Shown: positions 1 through 5,714, counted from the first letter of the stretch. The stretch is 10,433 nt of DNA from Nanobdellota archaeon (GCA_030690755.1 JAUYGA010000099.1:1-10433), one strand, 5' to 3'. Numbers and translations: made by a program. Notes: generated by a model from the sequence alone, not told the origin.

Positions 1-101
1 AAAATTCTTGCTCTCGTTAGCGCACGAGCACTTTTGTTACCTTGTCTGACAAATCTGTTGAGATATTCTATCTCCCTCTTTTTTAGATTCATTTTTACCA
101 T
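1..101 (-). CDS. IS630-like transposase, N-terminal fragment (runs off left edge)
   Basis: The minus strand reads ATG at 101 and stays open to the window edge (33 codons). The stretch 'KSARALTRARIL' is the helix-turn-helix start typical of IS630/Tc1-mariner transposases, whose N-termini read 'K.(A/P)AR..TRARILL'. The domain would bind the terminal repeats; the DDE catalytic part lies outside the window. A TATA element at 123-131 is centred 26 bases before the ATG, so the transcript is probably leaderless. A second in-frame ATG lies at 92. Whether the element is intact cannot be judged here. No terminal inverted repeat or TA duplication could be assigned with only one end in view. The family call rests on a short motif. 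Confidence 0.6.
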   Translation of the reverse strand, partial: MVKMNLKKREIEYLNRFVRQGNKSARALTRARI

Positions 102-122
102 GAAAGGAGGAAAGAAGAACTA

Positions 123-131
123 GTATATAAA
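123..131 (-). promoter_or_regulatory. TATA box of the IS630-like transposase
   Basis: The minus strand reads TTTATATAC, centred 26 bases before the ATG at 101. This spacing places transcription start at the start codon. Confidence 0.45.
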
Positions 132-216
132 TGTTTCAAAACTAAATTGTCATAGTACTAGAGATAAACATTTTATGTTACTTCTAGATGTTGTTGAAGC
201 CAAAAAACCAGAAGAA

Positions 217-402
217 CTAATCTGAATCAAAGCCATATTTTTTAAGGAAATGTCTACTTGATTCCTCTCGGATCTGCCTGTCTGTCTTGTTATTTTTTGG
301 TTTTAGTGTCCCAAAATGCTTTTTAATGTGCTGAGTGAGCTCGTCTTTTTCAGCATCTGAGAGTTTTACTTTTTCATCTTTCTTTAAAATAATGGTTTCC
401 AT
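217..402 (-). CDS. small charged protein of unknown function (61 aa)
   Basis: I do not recognise this family. It is a 61-residue, lysine- and glutamate-rich, soluble-looking protein with no cysteine, membrane segment or signal peptide. Residues 14-30 look helical (LSDAEKDELTQHIKKHF), followed by a basic linker and a second helix ending in KKYGF. Support for it being real is the promoter: a TATA element at 425-433 centred 27 bases before the ATG, the same leaderless geometry as other genes here. It ends in TAG, which the larger genes in this window do not use. It sits between an insertion sequence and the DUF483 gene, so it could be accessory. A small DNA-binding or antitoxin-like role is possible but nothing shows it. 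Confidence 0.55.
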   Translation of the reverse strand: METIILKKDEKVKLSDAEKDELTQHIKKHFGTLKPKNNKTDRQIREESSRHFLKKYGFDSD

Positions 403-424
403 ATTCTTACTGATGCATTATCTA

Positions 425-433
425 ATATATAAA
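425..433 (-). promoter_or_regulatory. TATA box of the 61-aa gene
   Basis: The minus strand reads TTTATATAT centred near 429, 27 bases before the ATG at 402. Upstream, at 457-466, lies the 10-bp palindrome TTTCCGGAAA, with a partial copy at 477-483. The same palindrome occurs next to the TATA box of the gene starting at 6509. Confidence 0.5.
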
Positions 434-534
434 ATTTGCCAAATTGATAAAAATTATTTCCGGAAAAAAGAAAAAGTTTCCGGCGAGAATTTAAACTAAG
501 AAAAATAATAATAGCAGTTCAATCAAAGAATAAG

Positions 535-1254
535 TTATATTTCAGACACTTTCATAGTTCTTAACTGGGGGTTATAATGCATAAGTTCTGACGCGTTTTT
601 AACCAAACTATATAGTTCAGTTGCATAGATCATAGGCGCTGTTTCTTTCAGAAATTGCGAATAGCCTAATTTTTTTGTTTCTTTGCAATCTAATGAATGA
701 GGCAGGTGATGAATGCCTACAAGATGCTCTATGCCTGCTATGCCTTTTGAATTAAGCCTTTCTCTGAGTTGAGAAAAATGCCTCTCTGTGCTAACATAAT
801 CTTGTATTGATGAAATGCAGCAAATCGGGTAACCTGCGAATAGACCGAAACTTTTGTCGCCTTTATTATAAGCTTTAGCAGCATCCTCAAAATCATGCTG
901 ATTGTTCTTATTTTTAAACAAAAGCTGAATAGGCAATTTCTTTAGTTCAATTACATCAGAGTTTTCTTTCCTTGCGATTTTATAATCAAACCCATTATGT
1001 TTTGCCCATGTTTCTAATTCTCCTTTTCGTTCAGACGTTTTGAAAGGCTCAACTATATCCATCCTGTTTATGTATGTATCGAGACCAAGTGATTCTAAAA
1101 GTGTTCTTGCTTTAGCATATTGCTTGTTTTCTAACTGTCCTAGTCTTAGTTCTCCTCCAGGTTTCATTCCGGATGCGACTAAATAAATGAGGCCGGCATT
1201 TCCTGCTCCACATACATGGTTGATTTTTTGGAAGGTTCTATTTAATTCATCCAT
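535..1254 (-). CDS. DUF483 family protein
   Basis: This 239-residue protein has the hallmarks of the DUF483 family, known mainly from archaea and without an assigned biochemical role. It has a conserved 'GYPICC' motif (residues 141-146) and a downstream 'HHLPHSLDC' stretch (182-190) with conserved His and Cys. The paired cysteines 145/146, the His residues and Cys190 could bind metal; that is inference. The N-terminal 60 residues contain a Gly-rich segment (CGAGNAG, 15-21) and a helical part. There is no signal peptide or membrane span. It lies 54 bases downstream of the tsaC gene on the same strand, so co-transcription is likely. It also has a possible own TATA element around 1275-1287 (minus strand, centred about 27 bases before the ATG) and a weak AGGT just before the start. 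The stop is TAA. Confidence 0.75.
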   Translation of the reverse strand: MDELNRTFQKINHVCGAGNAGLIYLVASGMKPGGELRLGQLENKQYAKARTLLESLGLDTYINRMDIVEPFKTSERKGELETWAKHNGFDYKIARKENSDVIELKKLPIQLLFKNKNNQHDFEDAAKAYNKGDKSFGLFAGYPICCISSIQDYVSTERHFSQLRERLNSKGIAGIEHLVGIHHLPHSLDCKETKKLGYSQFLKETAPMIYATELYSLVKNASELMHYNPQLRTMKVSEI

Positions 1255-1308
1255 TTTTACCTGTCCACACCGCTTTAAAATTATAAGAACTAACTTTATG
1301 TTTGCTTT

Positions 1309-1890
1309 TTATTTCGTCCTTTTTGTAATAGTCGCTTCTTCGCCTGAAAGGTTCACAAGCGTAGAAGGATTGCCTTTTTTTTCATCTTCGTAAATTATGA
1401 AATCCACCTTTGCCTTAATGTCAGCATCCAAATCATCAAGGTTTGTCATAAACATTTTTCCTACCTTGTTCGCTGATGTGGTCACTATTGGTTTACCATA
1501 TGTTCTTATGATGCCTGCAATCCAATGTTTTGGAATTCTTACTCCTATAGTGTCAAGGCCTTCATTCACTTCCTTGCTGATTGCTTTCTTGTTTTTGAGT
1601 TTTAAGATTAATGTATAAGGGCCTGGGAGTTTTTCAAGCCATTCCTTTGCTTCCTTGCCAAGCTCGCAGTTCTGCACAATCCAATCTTTTGATGGAGCGA
1701 TTATTGAGAAAGCCTGTTTTGGTCTTTCTTTAAGTTCTCTTATTTTACTGACTGCCTTTGAATTGGTCGCATCGCAACCTAAACCATAGATTGTGTCAGT
1801 AGGATAGATGAAAACCGCTCCTTTAGCTATTTCCTTGTTGATTTCCTCTGGCTTCAACCAGCACTCATCTTTGTTGATTAAACGATTCAT
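1309..1890 (-). CDS. tsaC: L-threonylcarbamoyladenylate synthase (Sua5/YrdC family)
   Basis: The enzyme makes threonylcarbamoyl-AMP from threonine, bicarbonate and ATP. This is the first step of t6A37 formation on tRNAs that read ANN codons; in archaea the KEOPS complex carries out the transfer. The whole 193-residue protein is one YrdC domain. 'PTDTIYGLGCDA' (30-41) and 'LKERP' (53-57) fit the nucleotide/substrate pocket, followed by 'PGPYTLIL' (89-96), 'GVRIPKH' (116-122), 'TTSAN' (137-141) and 'PSTLV' (175-179). All family signatures are present, so it should be active. It lacks the C-terminal Sua5 domain, so it is the short TsaC-like form. A TATA-like element at 1913-1921 is centred 27 bases before the ATG. 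It is probably the first gene of a unit with the DUF483 gene. Confidence 0.9.
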   Translation of the reverse strand: MNRLINKDECWLKPEEINKEIAKGAVFIYPTDTIYGLGCDATNSKAVSKIRELKERPKQAFSIIAPSKDWIVQNCELGKEAKEWLEKLPGPYTLILKLKNKKAISKEVNEGLDTIGVRIPKHWIAGIIRTYGKPIVTTSANKVGKMFMTNLDDLDADIKAKVDFIIYEDEKKGNPSTLVNLSGEEATITKRTK

Positions 1891-1912
1891 AAGCTCTATA
1901 AATCGCGTTTTC

Positions 1913-1921
1913 TTTTAAAAA
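1913..1921 (-). promoter_or_regulatory. TATA-like element of tsaC
   Basis: The minus strand reads TTTTTAAAA, centred 27 bases before the ATG at 1890. A second AT-rich box (TTTATAG, around 1898-1904) is too close to the start codon to serve. Confidence 0.45.
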
Positions 1922-1976
1922 CGTTGCGTTTTTTCGAGAGAAATTTAGAGAAATAAGGTTTTAATCTGTTCTGCTG

Positions 1977-2014
1977 CAAAAAAAGAACTAGACCCAGGGG
2001 CTTTCGCCCGAGGG
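1977..2014 (-). terminator. GAAA-tetraloop hairpin followed by a T-run
   Basis: On the minus strand, CCC / TC / GGGC / GAAA / GCCC / CT / GGG (2014-1993) forms a two-part stem capped by a GAAA (GNRA) tetraloop. It is followed 8 bases later by a run of seven T (about 1984-1978). No annotated large gene ends here. It fits the 3' end of the minus-strand transcript that would start near 2605. The GAAA loop exists only on the minus strand, since the plus strand would have TTTC. Confidence 0.5.
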
Positions 2015-2041
2015 CAGAGCAAAGAGGCGCTATAAGTGCAG

Positions 2042-2137
2042 TTAGGCTTTAGAACTATTGCAAGCTCTAGCAGTTAGGCTTACTATGATTTTTTGTGTTA
2101 ATCTTTCAATTGTTCTCTTGTTTACGCTGTTGTCCAT
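2042..2137 (-). CDS. tiny ORF A (31 aa), twin of the ORF at 2290-2370
   Basis: ATG at 2137, TAA at 2042-2044. The first 18 residues (MDNSVNKRTIERLTQKII) are identical to those of the ORF at 2290-2370, and the sequences diverge after codon 22. A strong ribosome site, GGTGA at 2143-2147, lies 5 bases before the ATG; the same GGTGA precedes the Lrp gene here. The first 66 nucleotides match the other copy at 62 positions, and the only change in the first 18 codons is synonymous (TTA/TTG Leu). The peptide is basic and looks helical. I do not recognise the family. It may be a real micro-protein or a leader-like ORF on the structured transcript described at 1977-2605. The tail after residue 22 contains a single cysteine. 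Confidence 0.4.
   Translation of the reverse strand: MDNSVNKRTIERLTQKIIVSLTARACNSSKA
2072..2137. repeat. direct repeat copy 1 (66 bp), pair with 2305-2370
   Basis: 62 of 66 bases match the second copy. Identity begins exactly at the ATG of both tiny ORFs and the upstream leaders are only loosely alike. This suggests the repeated unit is the coding start rather than an arbitrary block. Confidence 0.85.
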
Positions 2138-2218
2138 TTTGGTCACCTGTTTCCTATTTTTCATGTTTTTCTTACTTTGTTAATAGCCTGCATGATGTTG
2201 ACTTCAAACAGGCGTCGC

Positions 2219-2240
2219 GCGGCTTCAGTAGGAATGCCGC
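2219..2240 (-). other. GC-rich hairpin in the tiny-ORF transcript
   Basis: Perfect 5-bp GCGGC/GCCGC arms around a 12-base loop, in an otherwise AT-rich stretch. About 12 bases away, at 2252-2271, is a second inverted repeat with 9-bp arms (ACTTTCAAC / GTTGAAAGT). Confidence 0.4.
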
Positions 2241-2289
2241 TATGTTTTGATACTTTCAACTTGTTGAAAGTCCCAGACTCTGTCTGTGA

Positions 2290-2370
2290 CTAACTTTTTC
2301 TAAAAGTTAGGCGAGCTATGATTTTTTGTGTCAATCTTTCAATTGTTCTCTTGTTTACGCTGTTGTCCAT
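2290..2370 (-). CDS. tiny ORF B (26 aa), twin of the ORF at 2042-2137
   Basis: ATG at 2370, TAG at 2290-2292. A GAGGT ribosome site at 2377-2381 is 6 bases before the ATG. The first 18 residues equal those of ORF A. The final codons form an inverted repeat (2290-2310, 9-bp arms around TCT) that ends exactly at the stop codon. After the TAG the same frame stays open for 42 more codons, to TGA at 2161-2163. That stretch reads protein-like (for example 'IPTEAARRLFEVNIM'). The gene could therefore be a roughly 69-codon gene interrupted by one TAG, a recoded gene, or simply a 26-codon ORF. The function is unknown. Confidence 0.4.
   Translation of the reverse strand: MDNSVNKRTIERLTQKIIARLTFRKS
2305..2370. 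repeat. direct repeat copy 2 (66 bp), pair with 2072-2137
   Basis: See copy 1. The two copies are offset by 233 bases and lie in the same orientation. Confidence 0.85.
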
Positions 2371-2485
2371 GATTTTACCTCGCTTCTACGCCGTTTAGTT
2401 GTCTTTTATGATTGGGTCTCATTATTTTTTGTTATTTTTGTTTGATACTTCTTGATTTTTTGATATTGATTTTTGATATTTATTG

Positions 2486-2521
2486 CTCCCGAAGGAGTGG
2501 GGTTTGCTTCCGCAATTCCCC
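2486..2521 (-). other. adjacent GNRA and UUCG tetraloop hairpins
   Basis: Minus strand: GGGG-AA-TTGC-GGAA-GCAA-A-CCCC (2521-2499), immediately followed by CTCC-TTCG-GGAG (2497-2486). The second is a cUUCGg tetraloop and the first a GNRA tetraloop. Read on the plus strand, the loops would be TTCC and CGAA, which are not special, so the RNA strand is the minus one. Confidence 0.55.
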
Positions 2522-2552
2522 GCATCTTTTTTTATTGGATACTCTTGATTGA

Positions 2553-2600
2553 AAAATGGTAAAAGCGGGAAAAGGGAGTTTTAAACCCGCTATCCATTCT
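2553..2600 (-). other. long imperfect hairpin at the predicted 5' end of the transcript
   Basis: AGAATGG (2600-2594) pairs with CCATTTT (2559-2553) with one G-U pair. After a small internal loop, AGCGGG (2591-2586) pairs with CCCGCT (2569-2564). An inner AAAA/TTTT pairing is possible around CTCCC. The hairpin begins a few bases after the predicted transcription start. It buries the only ATG there (a 21-codon ORF, 2597-2532), which argues for RNA structure rather than translation. Confidence 0.5.
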
Positions 2601-2625
2601 TCTGATATTATATGTAGTCTGAACT

Positions 2626-2707
2626 TATTTATATAGTCTAACAGGGTGGTTGGCGAGTGGCGAGTGGGTTATCGAGAATAAGTTAAAATCAGTTGGCGAG
2701 TGGGTTT
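2626..2707 (-). promoter_or_regulatory. promoter with TATA box and repeated CACTCGCCAA elements
   Basis: TATA box TATATAAATA at 2635-2626 (minus strand). Upstream are copies of the element whose plus-strand form is TTGGCGAGTG, at 2650-2659 and 2693-2702, with an overlapping partial copy at 2658-2667. The nearest copy lies 14 bases from the TATA core. Exactly the same arrangement precedes dinD (3771-3802). Confidence 0.65.
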
Positions 2708-2735
2708 ATTATGTTTTAAGGCCCTATCTGAATAA

Positions 2736-2861
2736 GAGGTAAGTTACCTTGATTGGTACAAAGCATCAAAAAAGAAGAATGAAACTGGCCTAATAGAAAA
2801 TATTGGTTATTTGAGATGGCTTTCAACGCATTTGATGGATGAGCTGATGGTTGCGCAGTAA
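2736..2861 (+). pseudogene. possible 3' remnant of an unidentified gene
   Basis: After an in-frame TAA at 2733-2735, 41 codons stay open to TAA at 2859-2861. They read 'GLIENIGYLRWLSTHLMDEL' near the end, a sequence with a helical, protein-like composition. There is no start codon, TATA box or ribosome site at its beginning. This looks like the C-terminal end of a decayed gene; I cannot name the family. Chance is not excluded. Confidence 0.3.
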
Positions 2862-2889
2862 GCATCAAACCCACTGTTTAGAATGAATT

Positions 2890-3738
2890 TTATTTCTTCT
2901 TTAGCTGTTTTTTTGAAGAAGTTGCAATGACCTTTTCATCTTTCTTGACTTTTCTTTCAAGCTTTTTTATGTCCTCTTCAGGAGGCAAGTTTTCTGGAAT
3001 GATTTTATTTTTTGCTAAAACTCTTCTCATCTCTTTATTATTCTTTACATGCTCATCAGTTACTTTCACTTCGCTGTGCAAATCATTCTGTTTTACATTA
3101 AAATTGGTTATTTCAGTTGCAAAATTCTTGGCAGCAATAGTCACAGTAGGCAAGAAATCCGCAATAGGTCTATTTTGAGGAATATTTAATTTTCTTTTCA
3201 TCTGTTTTGTATCATTTCCTCCAAATAGCGCTTCGTCTCCTTTGCTTCTAATCCTTGCAAAACCCGCATCATCAACTCCTCTTTCATATATTAGCTTTGA
3301 TAGTTCTGTTTCAGAAGCAACGAGTTTCTGTCTTGCATTTAGTCTTTCTATTAATTGAATTCTTTGCTCGATAAGCTCTTGTTTTCTTGTTTGTATTGCG
3401 AAATAGCTTTGCGCGAACGCGATTTCCTCCTTTTTTGGGTCTCCATTCTGCGCAATGAGATAGCAGGCATATCTTGTAAGTGTAAAATCACCGATTTCTC
3501 GTTCAGCTTCAGAACCGATGCTGACCTTTTTGCTAACGCCGACAAAATGGTTATCAATTATCTGTCCGGCATTTTTGCAGGATTCTTTGGCTTTCTCAAT
3601 CGTTGCTAAAAAATTTCTCCATTGAGTATAGCCTAACAAAGTCTGCAAATCTCTGGCAAACCAGAATTCAACTCTATCTAATTCTCGGGCATAGTCTTCA
3701 AATGTTTTTGTGAGTCTGTTTATGATTTCTTTTTTCAT
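2890..3738 (-). CDS. dinD: DNA damage-inducible protein D (DinD)
   Basis: The 282-residue protein matches DinD along its whole length. The N-terminal signature 'VEFWFARDLQTLLGYTQWRNF' region lies at about 23-43, followed by 'DFTLTRYACYLIAQNGDP' (83-100) and the 'RGVDDAGFARIRSKGDEALFGG' region (152-173). In E. coli, dinD belongs to the LexA regulon and its product inhibits RecA-filament-mediated strand exchange. A related role with RadA here is inference. The Lys-rich tail (KKLERKVKKDEKV, ending KKQLKKK) may contact DNA. The gene is mostly bacterial in distribution, so it was probably acquired. The start has a TATA box 37 bases upstream, leaving a leader of about 10 bases with AGGGG before the ATG. 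Its promoter resembles that of the unit starting near 2605. Confidence 0.88.
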   Translation of the reverse strand: MKKEIINRLTKTFEDYARELDRVEFWFARDLQTLLGYTQWRNFLATIEKAKESCKNAGQIIDNHFVGVSKKVSIGSEAEREIGDFTLTRYACYLIAQNGDPKKEEIAFAQSYFAIQTRKQELIEQRIQLIERLNARQKLVASETELSKLIYERGVDDAGFARIRSKGDEALFGGNDTKQMKRKLNIPQNRPIADFLPTVTIAAKNFATEITNFNVKQNDLHSEVKVTDEHVKNNKEMRRVLAKNKIIPENLPPEEDIKKLERKVKKDEKVIATSSKKQLKKK

Positions 3739-3770
3739 TCTAAGTCCCCTGCTTTAGTATTGTAACTTTC

Positions 3771-3802
3771 TTTATATACTTTTTCAAGGTGTTTGGCGAG
3801 TG
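3771..3802 (-). promoter_or_regulatory. dinD promoter: TATA box and CACTCGCCAA element
   Basis: TATATAAA (3778-3771, minus strand) is preceded after 14 bases by CACTCGCCAA (3802-3793). Element and gap follow the pattern CACTCGCCAANCACCNTG plus six variable bases plus TATATAAA, the same as in the promoter at 2628-2659. A shared regulator is the simplest reading. Confidence 0.65.
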
Positions 3803-3893
3803 ACCTTAAACTCTTAAAAATCGCTGATATAAGACGAGGCGAAAATATCGCGGAAGAAAAAATTGTCCCTGTTTTCCTCGGCGGAGATGCATC

Positions 3894-4010
3894 ATGAAAA
3901 TTCTTCAGACACTCTGCAGAGGATGCAACAAAATAAAAACAAAAAAATACCTGAAAAGAATCGCAGAAATGAGAAAAAACATGAAACGATGGGAACGAAA
4001 TGAAAAGTAG
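3894..4010 (+). CDS. possible small CxxC protein (38 aa)
   Basis: ATG at 3894 with GGAG about 8 bases upstream, ending in TAG at 4008-4010. The peptide has one CxxC pair (LCRGC) followed by a very basic helix-like tail. The frame is open upstream to 3832 and adds more cysteines (NCPC). A second frame, open from before 3793, ends in a TGA that overlaps this ATG as ATGA, a common coupling arrangement, but that upstream frame has no ATG. It lies between the divergent dinD and methyltransferase promoters. It could be a small zinc-binding protein or a chance ORF, and there is no recognisable family. It is also unusually A-rich. Confidence 0.25.
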   Translation: MKILQTLCRGCNKIKTKKYLKRIAEMRKNMKRWERNEK

Positions 4011-4064
4011 ATTACGGAAGGCAGGATGAAAACCAGGCATCTGGTTGTTTGCAGGATCGAAAAA

Positions 4065-4084
4065 TTTATAAATGATTAGCTAAT
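4065..4084 (+). promoter_or_regulatory. methyltransferase promoter: TATA box and ATTAGCTAAT palindrome
   Basis: TTTATAAAT (4065-4073) is centred 26 bases before ATG 4095. Directly after it sits a perfect 10-bp palindrome, ATTAGCTAAT (4075-4084), between the TATA box and the predicted start. This is a position where a bound protein would block transcription. Confidence 0.5.
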
Positions 4085-4094
4085 GAGGGACATT

Positions 4095-5714
4095 ATGAGT
4101 GATAAAAAGAGAATGACCGTCGCAGATTTCTTCTGTGGTGCAGGGGGTTTCTCAGAAGGGTTCAGACAAAAAGGGTTTGATGTAGTTTTTGCTTTGGACA
4201 ACTGGAAACCTGCAATAGACACTCATCAGCTCAACCATCCAAAATGTAAGCACGTACTGATGGATATTCTTGAGTTGGATACTCCCGAGAAAATTGATTC
4301 GGTGGTCCCAGATACAGATATAATCATAGGCAGCCCTCCATGTGTGGCCTTTTCTTGGTCCAACAAGGCTGGAAAAGCCGATAAGTCCTTTGGTATCAAA
4401 CTAATCAAAGCATATCTTAGAATAATTGCATGGAAGAAGAAAAGGGGAGTAGTAAAATATTGGCTCTTAGAAAATGTTCCAAATTCAGGTAATCATATCA
4501 AAGAAGAATATTCTTGGGAAGAACTTGGGCTTCCAGGAAAAGGACCTAAACTTCAGATGCAACAGCGAAATGTTTTTAATGCTGCTGATTATGGAGCACC
4601 CCAAACAAGGAAAAGATTTGTGTGTGGTGATTACATTGTTCCAAAAATCACAAATGATGAATCCCAATACATACATATGCGGGATGTATTTGAGAAACTT
4701 GGCAATCCCTTCGTACAAAAGAGTAGTGTTGTTGATCCAGTATATGGTTTTTCATTACATTCATCTAAATTGACTGACCACTATTATGATTCTAAGGTAG
4801 AAGAGTTTGAGTGGAAAAATGCAAAAAGATTGAAAGAAGACCATGGTTTCATGGGTAAAATGTCTTTTCCAGAAAACCTTGATAGACCGAGCAGAACTGT
4901 TATGGCTACAATGTCAGCATCCACTCGAGAATCAATGATATTCAGTTCTTTTGATAAAACTGGTAAGAAGAAGGGATATAGACTTCCGACCATCAGGGAA
5001 ATTGCGGCATTTATGTCATTTCCAATAACATACCAATTTGAGGCCACAAATGAGGGCTCAAAATATCGATTAGTAGGTAATGCTGTTTGCGCAAAACTTT
5101 CAGGAGCGTTGGCTCAAGCTATCGCTAAAGAAGAAGGTATGAAAATCCCTGAGAAATTCCTGCCGCTTCCTGATGTGGAACCGTCGGTAAATCTAAATGG
5201 AAGGAAGAGGGAAAACAAAGAACTCAATACGAAAAGATCTGATGCGAAATTCGTGATGCATGTTCCTTATATAAAGACAAGAAGTTTCAGGGTAGAACTC
5301 AATAATCTTGAATCCGATTTCAATAAGAATAAAATCGAATGGAACAGCGTTCTGCATCAAGGCACAGGAAAGGGTGCGATGAGATGCAATGCCCGCAAGG
5401 AAGAAGTGGAATCTTTGGTTAAAAACCTGGAAGATTTTAAGGATTTCAAGAAAAATCTTGTTGGAACATTCAAAGGAAAACTTTCTTCAACAAACCTGCA
5501 GAAAAGTCATTGTCTGAACGACGATTCAAATAGTCCTGTGGCGATACTTGAGATAATCAGAACCATGGTAGATAAGCATTTTCCTGAAGAAAAATACTGT
5601 GCAGTCGAATTGGACAACTCAAAAAGAGCAATCAACATAGGAAAAGACAGGATTCCTGCCAGGATTGCAACAGCATTTTATGCGTGCAATTATTTTACAT
5701 CTCTTTTGGACTAA
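4095..5714 (+). CDS. DNA (cytosine-5) methyltransferase with C-terminal extension
   Basis: It transfers methyl groups from S-adenosylmethionine to cytosine C5 in DNA. With the ATG at 4095 the product is 539 residues. The motifs are all there and in order: I 'DFFCGAGGFS' (11-20), IV 'SPPCVAFS' with catalytic Cys83, VI 'LENVPN' with Glu126, VIII 'QTRKR' (170-174), a 'RPSRTV' target-domain edge, and X 'GNAV' (from Gly328). The target-recognition region between VIII and X is short. About 190 residues after motif X form an extra domain I do not recognise, with Cys, Lys and acidic residues but no clear nuclease motif. The longer ORF starts at 4083, but the TATA box at 4065-4073 puts transcription start at about 4095, so that ATG is preferred. 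The convergent gene 18 bases downstream is a candidate restriction partner. Confidence 0.88.
   Translation: MSDKKRMTVADFFCGAGGFSEGFRQKGFDVVFALDNWKPAIDTHQLNHPKCKHVLMDILELDTPEKIDSVVPDTDIIIGSPPCVAFSWSNKAGKADKSFGIKLIKAYLRIIAWKKKRGVVKYWLLENVPNSGNHIKEEYSWEELGLPGKGPKLQMQQRNVFNAADYGAPQTRKRFVCGDYIVPKITNDESQYIHMRDVFEKLGNPFVQKSSVVDPVYGFSLHSSKLTDHYYDSKVEEFEWKNAKRLKEDHGFMGKMSFPENLDRPSRTVMATMSASTRESMIFSSFDKTGKKKGYRLPTIREIAAFMSFPITYQFEATNEGSKYRLVGNAVCAKLSGALAQAIAKEEGMKIPEKFLPLPDVEPSVNLNGRKRENKELNTKRSDAKFVMHVPYIKTRSFRVELNNLESDFNKNKIEWNSVLHQGTGKGAMRCNARKEEVESLVKNLEDFKDFKKNLVGTFKGKLSSTNLQKSHCLNDDSNSPVAILEIIRTMVDKHFPEEKYCAVELDNSKRAINIGKDRIPARIATAFYACNYFTSLLD

Larger units (their letters stand above)
1977..2605 (-). 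ncRNA. candidate structured transcript (about 630 nt) carrying two tiny ORFs
   Basis: This gene-poor kilobase looks like one minus-strand transcription unit. A consensus TATA box lies at 2626-2635, which predicts a start near 2605-2603. A long imperfect hairpin (2600-2553) follows, then two adjacent hairpins with GGAA and UUCG tetraloops (2521-2486). After these come tiny ORF B, two further inverted repeats, tiny ORF A and a GAAA-loop hairpin followed by seven T. All three tetraloops are canonical only on the minus strand. I checked by eye for RNase P RNA, SRP RNA and tRNA signatures and saw none. Whether the product is an RNA, micro-proteins, or both is open; the boundaries are inferred. Confidence 0.4.

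Noticed and set aside
2406..2525. 39-codon minus-strand ORF beginning ATGCGGGG
   Set aside because: Its first third is formed by the GNRA and UUCG hairpins and it has no ribosome site. RNA structure explains the sequence better than coding.
2532..2597. 21-codon ORF near the predicted start of the minus-strand transcript
   Set aside because: Its ATG lies inside a hairpin stem and the peptide is not convincing.
2486..2605. SRP RNA or RNase P RNA
   Set aside because: The GGAA loop recalls SRP helix 8, but the flanking conserved bases do not fit. The RNase P core motif is also absent.
3735..4040. 101-codon minus-strand ORF upstream of dinD
   Set aside because: It runs through the dinD promoter and overlaps the dinD start. 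It is Phe/Ser-rich, the signature of an antisense shadow of A-rich plus-strand DNA.
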